Shown here piece after piece: positions 41,559 through 50,471 of a stretch of 64,000 nt of DNA (position 1 is its first letter; every line of letters begins with the position of its first letter). Both the position numbers and the translations under genes were made by a program. Under the pieces are notes generated by a model. The model saw only the letters and a list, made by a program, of their open reading frames with translations, did not search any database and was not told the DNA's origin. This stretch comes from CAYMRL01 sp964398985 (GTDB taxonomy: Bacteria; Deinococcota; Deinococci; Deinococcales; Trueperaceae). The stretch lies in assembly GCA_964398985.1 (NCBI GenBank), contig CAYNOS010000003.1, positions 1-64,000 of the forward strand. Direction: 5' to 3'.

Positions 41559-42322
41559 AGGCGTACCGAATACCGGTCGCCAGCCCCGAAGCACCGGTGG
41601 TCGCGCACCTGTGGGATAGCGGTTGCCTGGGCATCGTCGAGGAGGACGGGGCGCTCGTCGCCTACTTCGCCTCCGAGGTCGAAGTGCCCGCAGGAGGCCG
41701 TTGGGAGGACGTTCCCGAAGTCGACCACGTGGCCGCTTACCACGCCGGTCTGGACGCGGTCCGTGTCGGCAGCCTGGTGGTGGCGCCCAGCCACCGGCAG
41801 GTGGTCGTGTCCGACGGCGATCTGGTGGTGTGGCTCGACCCAGGCTCGGCGTTCGGGACCGGTCATCACGAGACCACGCGCATGGCCCTCAGCGCCCTGG
41901 AACGCCTCGACCTGGTGGGGAAGAGCGTGCTCGACGTCGGCTCCGGCAGCGGCCTGCTGGCCATCGCCGCCGACCGGCTCGGAGCCGAGGCCGCCTACGG
42001 GGTAGACGTCGATCCGCTCACGCCGCCGGTGGCGCGCGCCAACGCCAGGCGCAACCGCTCCAGGGCGCGCTTCGCTCTCGGCTCGCTCGACGCGCCCGGG
42101 CTGCCTTCGCGCTTCGACGTCGTCGTCGCCAACCTCTACGCCGAACTGCACGCCGACCTGATGGCCGAGTACTGGAAGCGGCTCACGCGCGGAGGTCGAC
42201 TGATCCTCACCGGCATCCTCACCAGACTCGAAGCGACGGTCTCGGCCGCAGCCCCGAGCGAACCGCTCTTCCGCGAGGAGGACGGCGAGTGGCTGCTGCT
42301 CGAGTATCAGAGGCTCGGCTGA
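41555..42322 (+). CDS. prmA: Ribosomal protein L11 methyltransferase (TTG start)
   Basis: PrmA (255 residues) trimethylates lysines and the N-terminus of L11. LDPGSAFGTGHHETTRMAL and LDVGSGSGLLAIAADRLGA (SAM-binding motif I) with VVANLYAELHADLM are diagnostic, and the length equals that of Thermus PrmA. The only sensible start is TTG 41555, which overlaps the previous stop (TTGA) and has AAGGTGA upstream; no ATG or GTG occurs between there and the conserved N-terminus. Confidence 0.92.
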   Translation: MKAYRIPVASPEAPVVAHLWDSGCLGIVEEDGALVAYFASEVEVPAGGRWEDVPEVDHVAAYHAGLDAVRVGSLVVAPSHRQVVVSDGDLVVWLDPGSAFGTGHHETTRMALSALERLDLVGKSVLDVGSGSGLLAIAADRLGAEAAYGVDVDPLTPPVARANARRNRSRARFALGSLDAPGLPSRFDVVVANLYAELHADLMAEYWKRLTRGGRLILTGILTRLEATVSAAAPSEPLFREEDGEWLLLEYQRLG

Positions 42323-42325
42323 AGC

Positions 42326-43138
42326 ATGCCGAGCAGACGGTGGCCGGCGGGCGCCGGCGAAGCCGCCGACACTCAGCCTGCGGATCGCTATCAACGCAGC
42401 AACCGCGTGCTGGTGCCCGAGCTCGAAACCGGCGTCACGCTCCGCGGCCCCGAGGCGCACCACCTGCGCGACGTGCTGCGCTTGAAGCCCGGCGCCGCGA
42501 TCGAGGCGTTCGATGGCCGCGGCAGACAGGCGCTGGGGCGCATAGCGGCGCTCGACGGGCACGGCGTCACACTGGAGCTGGGGCCGGCCGTCCCGTCCGC
42601 GGCCGAACCGGCGATCCAACTGACCTTGGCCGTGGCGCTGCTGAAAGGCGACAAGCTTGCCGAGGTGGTCAGGCCCGCCACCGAGCTGGGGGTGGTGCGC
42701 TTCCAGCTTCTCAAGACCGTGCACGCCGACAGGGCTGAGCTCTCGCCGGCGCGCCTGGCGCGCCTTAGGCGCGTGGCCCAGGAGGCCGCGCGCCAGTGCG
42801 GCCGCGCGGTGGTGCCAGCGGTAGCCGAACCCGTCGATCTTGGGCGCCTGCTGGAGTCCGCCGGTGGCTTGGGCCCGTTCGATCTCATCATCGTCGCCGA
42901 CCCCCGTGCCGCCGGTCGGATCGGCGACGCCCAGGCCGCCCTCCACGAGGCCGTCGGGACCGGCCGTGCCCCGAGCGTCGTGATCGTCACCGGACCCGAA
43001 GGCGGCTTGAGCGGCGACGAGGTCGACGCACTCGCTGCAGCCGGCGCCCTGACCATCGGGCTAGGGCCGCGGATCCTGCGCGCCGAGACCGCCCCGGTGG
43101 CGTTGGCGGCAGCGGTGCTCTTGGGAGCCGGCGGGTGA
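42326..43138 (+). CDS. rsmE: 16S rRNA (uracil-1498-N3)-methyltransferase
   Basis: RsmE (270 residues) methylates U1498 in the decoding centre. The SPOUT knot is clear: LIIVADPRAAG, VIVTGPEGGLSGDEVDAL and IGLGPRILRAETAPVALAAA. A PUA-like N-domain (GPEAHHLRDVLRLKPGAAIEAFDG) precedes it. About 20 extra residues at the N-terminus suggest that a later start is possible. It is 3 bases after prmA, and the prmA-rsmE pairing is common. Confidence 0.95.
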   Translation: MPSRRWPAGAGEAADTQPADRYQRSNRVLVPELETGVTLRGPEAHHLRDVLRLKPGAAIEAFDGRGRQALGRIAALDGHGVTLELGPAVPSAAEPAIQLTLAVALLKGDKLAEVVRPATELGVVRFQLLKTVHADRAELSPARLARLRRVAQEAARQCGRAVVPAVAEPVDLGRLLESAGGLGPFDLIIVADPRAAGRIGDAQAALHEAVGTGRAPSVVIVTGPEGGLSGDEVDALAAAGALTIGLGPRILRAETAPVALAAAVLLGAGG

Positions 43139-43614
43139 CCGCGGGGCGCCGCTGCGCGGCCTCGCGCCCCCCTGCGGTGGTCGTCGCGCTGTTGGCACTC
43201 GCCGCACTCTCCGCAGGATGTAGACCGCTATATCTACCGATCACGACGGAAGGGCCGCCGGTGGCGAAGGCGCCTTCGCTGAACTCGGAAGCTGCGCTCT
43301 CGTGGTCGGCCGTCTCGCAGCGGCTGGAACTGCGCCTGAGGCTCCTCGGCGCCGAGGGAGGCGGCTGGTTGGCGGTCCAGTGGCTGGCTCCCGACGGTCG
43401 CGAGGCGGCCTCGGCGAGCACTTGGGTGACAAGCGAAGGTGGCGAGAGCGGAGCCGTGCTCCTGGTCTCGCCACCTGATCTCGAAGGACTCGCGCCCGGC
43501 GAATGGCGGGCGATCGTCTCGTACGAAGGGCGCCTGCTCAGGCAGTTCCGGGCGGTGATACCGGCGCCGGCAGAAGACCCCGCTGCGCCGGGAGAAGATC
43601 CGCCGGCGCCTTGA
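43135..43614 (+). CDS. Putative lipoprotein of unknown function
   Basis: This 159-residue protein starts at GTG 43135, overlapping the rsmE stop. A signal peptide (AVVVALLALAALSAGC) ends at lipobox cysteine C29. The rest predicts beta structure (LELRLRLLGAEGGGWLAVQW, APGEWRAIVSYEGRLLRQF) and a Pro/Ala/Glu-rich end. I recognise no family. It is co-transcribed with rsmE. Confidence 0.75.
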   Translation: MTAGRRCAASRPPAVVVALLALAALSAGCRPLYLPITTEGPPVAKAPSLNSEAALSWSAVSQRLELRLRLLGAEGGGWLAVQWLAPDGREAASASTWVTSEGGESGAVLLVSPPDLEGLAPGEWRAIVSYEGRLLRQFRAVIPAPAEDPAAPGEDPPAP

Positions 43615-43617
43615 CCC

Positions 43618-45825
43618 TTAGCTGGCTCCCGCCCTGCGCCGCGCGCTCGCGGTCGTCTTGGCGCGCCTCTCCCACTCCTTGAACCACGCGATCAGCGGCG
43701 CGAGGATGAAGATGCTCGAGAGGGTGCCGACGGTGATGCCGACGATCAGCACGACGCTGAACCCGTAGAGCACGGGCCCGCCGAAGAAGAGGAGCGCCAG
43801 CGCCACCAACAGGGTGGTTCCCGCGGTCACCAGGGTGCGGGTCAGGGTCTGGTTCACCGCCAGGTCGACGACGTCGCGGTAGCTGAGGTGCCTGACGGTT
43901 CTGAGGTTCTCGCGCACCCTGTCGGCGATGATCACCGAGTCGTTGAGCGAGTAACCGACGACGAACATGAGTGCCGCCATGACCGGGATGCTGAACTCGA
44001 TGTTGAACAGCATCAGAGCTCCGAGCGCCAACGCCACGTCGTGGGCGCTCGCTATCACCGAGCCGAGCGCGATGATCCAGTTCGGCCAGAAGCGCCAAGC
44101 GACGTACGCGAGGATCAGCGCCAACGAAACCAGGACCGCCATCACTGCCGCGCGCCGCAGGTCCGCGCCGACGGCGGGCCCCACGAAGTCGGCCGATAGC
44201 ACCGTTCCTCCCAGGCTGCTGGCGAGAACGCCGGCCATGTCACCGGGGTCGCCGGTGGCGGTGTCTGCTATCCCGGTGCGCACGTAGATGACGCGGTCAG
44301 TGGAGCCGGGCGCCGCCTCGGCCTCTACGATCGTCACGCCGGAGCCGACGATGCCGGGGATCGCCAGCGCGTCGACCTGCGACCTGACCTCGGCCGCCGT
44401 GACGCTGCTGGGCACCTCGAGTTGGATGTTGTTGCCGCCGGTGAAGTCCGTCGACATGGCGAGTCCCTGGATGCCGACCCACGCGAAGCTGCCGATGGCG
44501 ACGGCGGCCAGTAGCGGCACCATCACGCGGCCGGCGGCCACGAGCTTGAAGCCGCGAACGTCGAAGCCCTGCCACATGTAAGTCTTGTCACTGCGGCGGG
44601 TCAGCAGCTTGAGGACGTAGGGGACGATCACGACGTTGGCGAAGACCGAGGCGACGATGCCGATCGCCAGCGTGATCGCGAAGCCGCGCACCGCGCCGGT
44701 GGTGTACTGGTAGAGCGCCATGGCCGCCAGCAGGGTCGTGACGTTGGCGTCGATGATGGCTGAGAGCGAGGTGGCGAAGCCGCGCTTCATCGCGGCCTTC
44801 AACCCGCGGCCGGCGCGGAGCTCCTCGCGGATGCGCTCGTAGGAGATGACGTTGCCGTCGACGGCCGCTCCTAGGGTGAGCACCAGACCTGCGAGCCCGG
44901 GCATCGTCAGGGCCGCGTTGAGGCCCGCCAGGATGCCGAGCACGAAGAGCATCGCGATGGCGATGGCGAACACCAGGACCCCGCCGAACAGCGGGCCGTA
45001 GTACAGGAGCACGGCGATGATGAGGGCGCCGCCGCCCACCAGGGCGGAAAGGATGCCGGCGTCGATGGCGTCCTGCCCGAGGGTGGGGCCGATCGAGCGC
45101 ACCTCCTCGACGTGCAGGCTGATCGGCAGTGAGCCGCTGCGCAGCACCAGCGCGATGTCGGAGGCCTCATCCAGAGAGCCGACCCCGGTGATCTGGCCGG
45201 AGTCCGAGATGCGTGTCTGCAGCGTGGGAGACGTGACGATGACGTCGTCGAGGACGATGGCCATGCGGCGGCCGACGTTGCCGCCGGTGAAGTCGCCGAA
45301 GGCGTTGGCGGAGTCGCGTCGGATCTCGAAGACGACGACCGGGCCGCCCGGTATGCCCATGCCCTGCTGGAACTGGGCGCTGGCGGTCTGGATGATCTCG
45401 CCGGTGAAAGCCACGCCTTCGAGGTCGGCGAGAGTCAACTGTTCGTTCGGCAGCGAGTGCGAAGCCGAGCTGACCAGACGGAACTCGAGGATCGCCTGCT
45501 GGCCGATGAGGTCGAGAGCGCGCTGCTGGTCCTCCGAGGTGAGTCCGGGGAGCTCGACCAGGATGCGGTCGCTACCCGCGGTCTGCACCAGCGGCTCGGA
45601 GACTCCGAACTGGTTCACGCGGTTCTCGACGATGTTGCGGGCCGCGTTGAGGTCCTCGCGCAGGGGATCGGGGACGTCGGTCTGGAGCGTCACCCTGAGC
45701 CCGCCCTGAAGGTCGAGCCCCAGCTTGATCGAGTCCGTGCCTGGGTTCCACGGCTGCCACAAGAAGGCCAGCGCGGCGATGATCAGTCCCAGGATCAGAA
45801 GGCCAACGGTGTTGCTTGATCTCAT
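43618..45825 (-). CDS. secDF: Protein translocase SecDF, single fused chain
   Basis: SecDF uses the proton gradient to pull substrates across the membrane after SecA. Both halves are fused in 735 residues, the same length as the structurally studied Thermus SecDF. The SecD half has LGLDLQGGLRVTL, a large periplasmic P1 domain and VLTLGAAVDGNVISYERIREE; the SecF half has STDFTGGNNIQLEVP and VVGYSLNDSVIIADRVRENLR. Twelve membrane segments are expected. ATG 45825 overlaps the infB stop, so it is the last gene of rimP-nusA-ylxR-infB-secDF. Confidence 0.97.
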   Translation of the reverse strand: MRSSNTVGLLILGLIIAALAFLWQPWNPGTDSIKLGLDLQGGLRVTLQTDVPDPLREDLNAARNIVENRVNQFGVSEPLVQTAGSDRILVELPGLTSEDQQRALDLIGQQAILEFRLVSSASHSLPNEQLTLADLEGVAFTGEIIQTASAQFQQGMGIPGGPVVVFEIRRDSANAFGDFTGGNVGRRMAIVLDDVIVTSPTLQTRISDSGQITGVGSLDEASDIALVLRSGSLPISLHVEEVRSIGPTLGQDAIDAGILSALVGGGALIIAVLLYYGPLFGGVLVFAIAIAMLFVLGILAGLNAALTMPGLAGLVLTLGAAVDGNVISYERIREELRAGRGLKAAMKRGFATSLSAIIDANVTTLLAAMALYQYTTGAVRGFAITLAIGIVASVFANVVIVPYVLKLLTRRSDKTYMWQGFDVRGFKLVAAGRVMVPLLAAVAIGSFAWVGIQGLAMSTDFTGGNNIQLEVPSSVTAAEVRSQVDALAIPGIVGSGVTIVEAEAAPGSTDRVIYVRTGIADTATGDPGDMAGVLASSLGGTVLSADFVGPAVGADLRRAAVMAVLVSLALILAYVAWRFWPNWIIALGSVIASAHDVALALGALMLFNIEFSIPVMAALMFVVGYSLNDSVIIADRVRENLRTVRHLSYRDVVDLAVNQTLTRTLVTAGTTLLVALALLFFGGPVLYGFSVVLIVGITVGTLSSIFILAPLIAWFKEWERRAKTTASARRRAGAS

Positions 45826-47651
45826 AGCGCGCCGACCTCGACCATGTCGTAAGCCTCGATGATGTCACCTTCCTGCACGTTGTCGTAGTTCTGCAGGTTG
45901 ATGCCGCATTCGAAGCCGGTCGTCACCTCCCTGACGTCGTCCTTGAAGCGCCTCAGGCCCGCGATCGAGCCCTTGTAGGCCTCTTTGCCGCCGCGGATCA
46001 GGCGCGCCTTGGCGCCGCGCCGGATGACGCCGTCGAGCACGTACGAACCGGCGATGTTGCCGCTGCGTGGCACCCTGATGACCGCCCTGACCTCGGCGCG
46101 GCCGAGGGTGCGCTCCTCGAGTTCGGGTTCGATCTGGCCGCGGACCATGCGCTGCACGTCCTCGATCAGCTCGTAGATGATCCGGTACGACTTGAGTGGG
46201 ATGCCCTGGCGCTCGGCGGACTTGATGACGCTGCCCGGCGCGTTGACCCCGAACGACAGGACCGAAGCGCCGGCGGTGCCGGCCAGCAGCAGGTCCGACT
46301 CGGTAGGAGCTCCGACTTCGGCAAGCATGATCTGGATGTCGACTTCTTCGGTGGCGTCGGATTCCCTCGCCAGCACGCCCTTGATCGCCTCGAGCGAGCC
46401 TTGCGTGTCCGCCCTCAGCAGCAGATGGATCGTCTTGGTGGTCGGCTTGCCGAACAGGTCGGCGAGGGTCATGCCCTTGCGGCCGATCGTTTCGCGCTCG
46501 GCGTCTTCACGAACGTCCGCGCGCGCGTGGGCGACGCTCTTGGCTTCGACCTCGGTGGGGTAACCCTCGACGCTGGCTCCCGCGGACGGCTGCTCGGAGA
46601 AGCCGAGCACCTGCACCGGCACCGAGGGGCCGGCTTCGCTGATGTTCTGGCCGGCGTAGTCGGTCAGGCGTCTGACTTTGGCCCACACCTCGCCGGAGAC
46701 GACGTAGTCGGCCACCCGCAGGGTGCCTTGCTGCACGAGAACGGTGGCCAGCACGCCGGCGCGCTTGTCGAGCACCGACTCGATCACGACGCCCTTGACG
46801 GGGGCGTTGGGATCGGCGCGCAGATCCTCGACCTCGGCCAGCAACGACAGCATCTCGAGCAGGTCGTCGATGCCTTGGCCGGTCTTGGCGCTGAGCTTGA
46901 CCACGATCGTGTCGCCGCCGTACTCCTCGGGGACCAGCTCGAGCTGCATCAGCTCCTGCATGACCCGGTCGGGGTTGGCCTGCGCCAGGTCCATCTTGTT
47001 GATCGCGACGACGATCGGCACCCCGGCGGCCTTGGCATGAGCGACAGCCTCGCGCGTCTGCGGCATCACGCCGTCGTCGGCGGCGACCACGATGACGGCG
47101 ATGTCAGTGGCGTTGGCGCCGCGTTGGCGGATGGTGGTGAAGGCCTCGTGGCCCGGAGTGTCGAGGAAGGTGACGATGCCGTTGGGCGTCTGCGCTTGGT
47201 AGGCGCCGATGTGCTGGGTGATGCCGCCGGCCTCGCGTTCGGCGACGTGGGTCTTGCGGATCGCGTCGAGCAGCGAGGTCTTGCCGTGGTCGACGTGGCC
47301 CATGACGGTGATCACGGGCGCGCGCAGCGGCATGGCGGGAGCGGCCTCGGCAGCGGCGTCCTCGGCCGCCTTCTTGGCAGCCTTCTTCGCCGGTTTGGCG
47401 GGCGCGGCGCCCGCTGGCTCGGCGGTTGCTGCCGCTGCGGCGGCAGCCGGGGCCTCGGCGGCTGCAGAGCCGCTGCCGGCCTTGGCGCCGCCGGCCGCCA
47501 GCAACTGCTTCACGGCGTCCGCCGTCTCGGTGTCGAGGCTGCTGGAGGACGACTTGTACTCGACCCCGAGCTCGTCGAGCGCCGCCAACAGATCCTTGCT
47601 CTCGACTCCGAGGTCTTTCGCCAACTGATAGATACGGACCCTATCGGACAT
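45822..47651 (-). CDS. infB: Translation initiation factor IF-2
   Basis: IF-2 (609 residues) is the GTPase that brings initiator tRNA to the ribosome. An N-terminal domain (RIYQLAKDLGVESKDLLAAL) is followed by an Ala-rich linker (about 53-108), the G domain (G1 GHVDHGKT 118-125, G3 DTPGHEAF, G4 NKMD) and the C-terminal tRNA-binding domains. ATG 47651 is chosen because of GGAG upstream and the conserved start; the frame is open further upstream without homology. It overlaps ylxR by 11 bases. Confidence 0.97.
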   Translation of the reverse strand: MSDRVRIYQLAKDLGVESKDLLAALDELGVEYKSSSSSLDTETADAVKQLLAAGGAKAGSGSAAAEAPAAAAAAATAEPAGAAPAKPAKKAAKKAAEDAAAEAAPAMPLRAPVITVMGHVDHGKTSLLDAIRKTHVAEREAGGITQHIGAYQAQTPNGIVTFLDTPGHEAFTTIRQRGANATDIAVIVVAADDGVMPQTREAVAHAKAAGVPIVVAINKMDLAQANPDRVMQELMQLELVPEEYGGDTIVVKLSAKTGQGIDDLLEMLSLLAEVEDLRADPNAPVKGVVIESVLDKRAGVLATVLVQQGTLRVADYVVSGEVWAKVRRLTDYAGQNISEAGPSVPVQVLGFSEQPSAGASVEGYPTEVEAKSVAHARADVREDAERETIGRKGMTLADLFGKPTTKTIHLLLRADTQGSLEAIKGVLARESDATEEVDIQIMLAEVGAPTESDLLLAGTAGASVLSFGVNAPGSVIKSAERQGIPLKSYRIIYELIEDVQRMVRGQIEPELEERTLGRAEVRAVIRVPRSGNIAGSYVLDGVIRRGAKARLIRGGKEAYKGSIAGLRRFKDDVREVTTGFECGINLQNYDNVQEGDIIEAYDMVEVGAL

Positions 47652-47991
47652 CCGCTCCTCCGTCCTGGTTCCCGGGGACGGGCGAACGTCGAGCCGGGCC
47701 GGCCGCGAGGGCAGCTTCGAGCTGGCCCCGCACTGCGTCCGCCTGGGCACCGAAGGTGCGGCGGACTTGCTTTTCCTTCTCGTTGCCGGCGACCAGGGAG
47801 GCCGCGCAGTCGCGGCACAGCCACGCGCCGCGGCCGCCCAAGCGCCGGCTCGGATCGAGCCGGTAGACGCCGTCTACGACGGCCAACCTGAACATCCCAG
47901 CGGCCGGCTTGCCCGCCGGCTGCGAGACGCGGCAGTAGAGGCAACGCCTCAGCGGCACGTGGCGCACTTTGGCGGTCATGGCTGAGATCAC
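47641..47991 (-). CDS. ylxR: YlxR family RNA-binding protein
   Basis: This protein (116 residues from GTG 47991, 112 from ATG 47979) has the YlxR (DUF448) core: VPLRRCLYCR, LDPSRRLGGRGAWLCRDCAASL. Two CxxC pairs might bind a metal. YlxR is nearly always between nusA and infB and is thought to bind RNA. The GTG start overlaps the nusA stop; both starts are possible. Confidence 0.88.
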   Translation of the reverse strand: MISAMTAKVRHVPLRRCLYCRVSQPAGKPAAGMFRLAVVDGVYRLDPSRRLGGRGAWLCRDCAASLVAGNEKEKQVRRTFGAQADAVRGQLEAALAAGPARRSPVPGNQDGGADVR

Positions 47992-49229
47992 GCTTCCTCG
48001 GTCTCGGCGTCGACGGCGTCGTCGGCAACGTCGTCACTCGCGGCGTCGGCGTCGACTTCGGAGCCGGCGCCTTCGGCTTGCTCAGCGGCGGCCGGCGCGG
48101 CGCCGAAGAGCGCGTCGAAGGCAGCGTGAGCGCGCTCGGGGGGCGCGGCGTCACCGAGCCGGGAGGCGGCGGCCTGCATGGCGGCGTCGAGGTCGGAGAC
48201 GCTCTCGGAGGGCGAGAGGTCGATGCTGTAGCCGGTCAGCTTGGCTGCCAGCCGCACGTTCTGGCCGCTCTTGCCGATGGCGAGGGACAGCTGATCGGAA
48301 CCGACGGTGACCTTGGCCTTCTTGGCTTCGGTGTCGAGCTCGATGTTGCCGACCTTGGCGGGCGACAGCGCGTTGCGGATGAACTCGCGCGGGACGCTGT
48401 CCCACAGGATGATGTCGACGCGCTCGCGCTGCAGCTCGGCGGTCACGGCCTGGATGCGGCTGCCGCGGTGACCGATGCAGGCGCCGATCGGGTCGACGTT
48501 GGGGTTGTTGGAGGCGACGGCGACCTTCGAGCGCTGGCCGGCCTCGCGGGCGATGGCCTTGATCTCGACGGTGCCGTCGGCGACCTCCGGGATCTCCTGG
48601 CGCATCAGGTACTCGAGCAGCTCGGGAGCCGCGCGCGAGACCATGATCGACGGTCCGCGCGGCGAGAGCTCGACGCGCTGGACGTATACCTTCAGGCGCA
48701 TGCCGACCATGTAGCGCTCGCCTTGGATCTGCTCCTTGTGCGGCATGATCGCCTCTCCGCGTCCGAGGTCGACGAACACGTTGCGCTTGGTGTCGGTGCG
48801 CGACACGACGCCGGTCATGATGTCGCCGGCGCGGTCCTTGTACTCCTCGAAGACGATGGTGCGCTCGGCCTCGCGGATCTTCTGGGTGATGACCTGCTTG
48901 GTGGTCTGCACTGCGATGCGCGTGAAGCGCTCGGGGTCGACGGGGAACTCCATCTCCATGCCGACCTCGACCTCGTCGTCGAGCTCGAGGGCCTCGGCCA
49001 AGGTGATCTCCTTGTCCTCGTCCTCGACGGTCTCCACGACGCGGCGGATGACCACGATGTCCATCTCGCCGGACTCGGGGTCCAACGAGACCTCGATCGA
49101 CTTGCCGGGCATGATCGTGCGTTCGAAGGCCTGCTGGAGGGCCTCCTCGAGGTTGAGCAGCAGTTGCTCCTTGTCGAGGTTGCGTTCGGCTGCCAGCAGG
49201 TTGAGCGCGTCTACGAACTCTTTGTTCAT
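47988..49229 (-). CDS. nusA: Transcription termination/antitermination factor NusA
   Basis: NusA (413 residues) binds RNA polymerase and RNA to control pausing, termination and antitermination. The N-terminal domain (MNKEFVDALNLLAAERNLDKEQ), the S1 domain (GDIMTGVVSRTDTKRNVFVDLG) and two KH domains (DPIGACIGHRGSRIQAV and LAIGKSGQNVRLAAKLTGY) are in order. A C-terminal tail of about 60 acidic and Ala-rich residues replaces the repeats seen in enterobacteria. GGGAGAAG precedes ATG 49229. It may act on the hairpin in its own operon leader at 49775-49797. Confidence 0.97.
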   Translation of the reverse strand: MNKEFVDALNLLAAERNLDKEQLLLNLEEALQQAFERTIMPGKSIEVSLDPESGEMDIVVIRRVVETVEDEDKEITLAEALELDDEVEVGMEMEFPVDPERFTRIAVQTTKQVITQKIREAERTIVFEEYKDRAGDIMTGVVSRTDTKRNVFVDLGRGEAIMPHKEQIQGERYMVGMRLKVYVQRVELSPRGPSIMVSRAAPELLEYLMRQEIPEVADGTVEIKAIAREAGQRSKVAVASNNPNVDPIGACIGHRGSRIQAVTAELQRERVDIILWDSVPREFIRNALSPAKVGNIELDTEAKKAKVTVGSDQLSLAIGKSGQNVRLAAKLTGYSIDLSPSESVSDLDAAMQAAASRLGDAAPPERAHAAFDALFGAAPAAAEQAEGAGSEVDADAASDDVADDAVDAETEEA

Positions 49230-49304
49230 TCACTTCTCCCTAACTATTCGGTTGTTGCCCCGCAGTACGGATGGTGTAGCGGCCTGAGCGCCGCAGGGGA
49301 CGGC

Positions 49305-49748
49305 TCAGCGGGGCGTGTCCGGCCACTCGGCCAGACGAGCCATCTCCAGGTCTGCGACGTCGAGAGCATGAGCCTCGCCGTCGACATCGAACGTCACCGT
49401 GTCGCCGTCGACTGCGGCGATCCGGCCCTTGCGCGTCACTCCACCGGCCCGGAACTTGACCAATAGACCGGCGAAACGCTCGAAGTGGCGGGCCCTGAAC
49501 AGCGGCCGCTCGGCACCGGGCGACTCGACGTCGAGCCGGTAGGGAGTGTCGAACGGGTCGAGCCGGTCGAGCTCGAGTCCGAAGACCTCGGCGGCCTTGG
49601 CCACGTCGTCGATCGTCACCACCTGCTCGTCGAGCCGGTCGACGCGCAGCATGACGCGCCGCGTTCGGCCCGAGGCGCTCACGGTGACTTCGAGCACCTC
49701 GTAACCGAGCGGTTCCAGCACTTCGGCTGCCGCGCGCGTCAGATCCAC
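49305..49748 (-). CDS. rimP: Ribosome maturation factor RimP
   Basis: RimP (147 residues) assists 30S assembly. VLEPLGYEVLEVTVSASGRTRRVMLRVDR and the segment LDPFDTPYRLDVESPGAERPL, with the conserved SPG, are diagnostic. The start is GTG 49748, preceded by GGGAGG with 5-base spacing. The frame continues upstream through the leader hairpin, but that part has no homology. First gene of rimP-nusA-ylxR-infB-secDF. Confidence 0.93.
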   Translation of the reverse strand: MDLTRAAAEVLEPLGYEVLEVTVSASGRTRRVMLRVDRLDEQVVTIDDVAKAAEVFGLELDRLDPFDTPYRLDVESPGAERPLFRARHFERFAGLLVKFRAGGVTRKGRIAAVDGDTVTFDVDGEAHALDVADLEMARLAEWPDTPR

Positions 49749-49774
49749 TTCACCCTCCCGGCCTGCCAAGAAAA

Positions 49775-49797
49775 CGGGTGGGTCTGTAACCCACCCG
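49775..49797 (-). terminator. Terminator-like hairpin in the rimP-nusA leader
   Basis: On the minus strand CGGGTGGGT and ACCCACCCG form a perfect 9-bp stem with a 5-base loop, followed directly by TTTTCTT. It has all features of an intrinsic terminator but lies between the promoter and the rimP start, 26 bases before the GTG. It is therefore a candidate attenuator. Confidence 0.75.
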
Positions 49798-49824
49798 CGC
49801 CTGTCGGGCCGATTGCCAACAGCT

Positions 49825-49854
49825 ACTTTACCGCCAACGGCACACCTGTCGCAA
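49825..49854 (-). promoter_or_regulatory. Promoter of rimP-nusA-ylxR-infB-secDF
   Basis: On the minus strand TTGCGA (49854-49849), an 18-base spacer and TAAAGT (49830-49825) form a sigma-70-like promoter. The mRNA leader would be about 70 bases and would include the terminator-like hairpin. Confidence 0.6.
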
Positions 49855-49862
49855 CGGGAGTG

Positions 49863-49868
49863 TACGGT
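49863..49868 (+). promoter_or_regulatory. Possible -10 box for the gene at 49878
   Basis: TACGGT lies 9 bases before ATG 49878, giving a near-leaderless transcript. It overlaps the upstream side of the divergent rimP promoter. No clear -35 is seen. Confidence 0.4.
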
Positions 49869-49877
49869 TGGTGCCAG

Positions 49878-50396
49878 ATGAGTGGTGACAGCGGCGAACC
49901 CCAACGTACCGGCAGCAGCGGCGCCCCCGGCGGCCGGCCGGCGGCGCGCGAGCTGTTGCGCGCCTCTCCCGAGCTGGCCGACATCCTGGTCAGCCTCCTG
50001 CTGCTGCTGTGGCCGGAAGCGACGCTGAAGCGCTCCGACGGCGGGCGGCTGGTGCATCTGTGGCTGGAGCCCGCGCCGAGCGGCGGGTGGGAGCGCCTCA
50101 GAGAGCTCTTGCAGCAGTTGGTCGAGCGGCCGGAATGGCGCCGCCGCGCGGCGTTGGTGCGCGAAGTCAGCGACCGCGCGGGCAAGCGTCTCGAGGTTCT
50201 GGTGCCGCTGTCGCCGTCGGCGCCCGACGTCGGAGCCGGGGTCTACGGCCCGTTCCCGGACGAGGCGGCCGCCGACGAGTTCGGGGAGCGGAACGCCACG
50301 CCCAGCCTCACGCACGACACGTTCCAGATCCCGGGCGGCTGGGTGGTTGACCTGTTCGAGATGCCGGCGGCCGCGTGGGAGGATTCGTCGCGGTGA
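49878..50396 (+). CDS. Hypothetical protein, 172 residues
   Basis: I do not recognise a family. The N-terminal 25 residues are Gly/Ser/Pro-rich, followed by a helical region (ARELLRASPELADILVSLLL) and a second half with LVPLSPSAPDVGAGVYGPFP and a C-terminal FQIPGGWVVDLFEMP. No signal peptide, cysteine pair or catalytic motif is apparent. The frame is open upstream, but ATG 49878 follows a -10-like box. Codon use looks like the neighbours, so it is likely a real cytoplasmic protein. Confidence 0.6.
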   Translation: MSGDSGEPQRTGSSGAPGGRPAARELLRASPELADILVSLLLLLWPEATLKRSDGGRLVHLWLEPAPSGGWERLRELLQQLVERPEWRRRAALVREVSDRAGKRLEVLVPLSPSAPDVGAGVYGPFPDEAAADEFGERNATPSLTHDTFQIPGGWVVDLFEMPAAAWEDSSR

Positions 50397-50436
50397 CTCG
50401 TGGGCGTCGCGGCGGCGGCCTGGGGACGGCGTTTCG

Positions 50437-50465
50437 TTGACACCCGTTGGCCACGGGCATAGACT
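50437..50465 (+). promoter_or_regulatory. Consensus sigma-70 promoter of the pheS leader
   Basis: TTGACA (50437-50442), a 17-base spacer and TAGACT (50460-50465) make the best promoter in the window. Six bases after the -10 box is the ATG of a short leader peptide, so transcription should begin at or next to that ATG. Confidence 0.85.
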
Positions 50466-50471
50466 CGGCGC

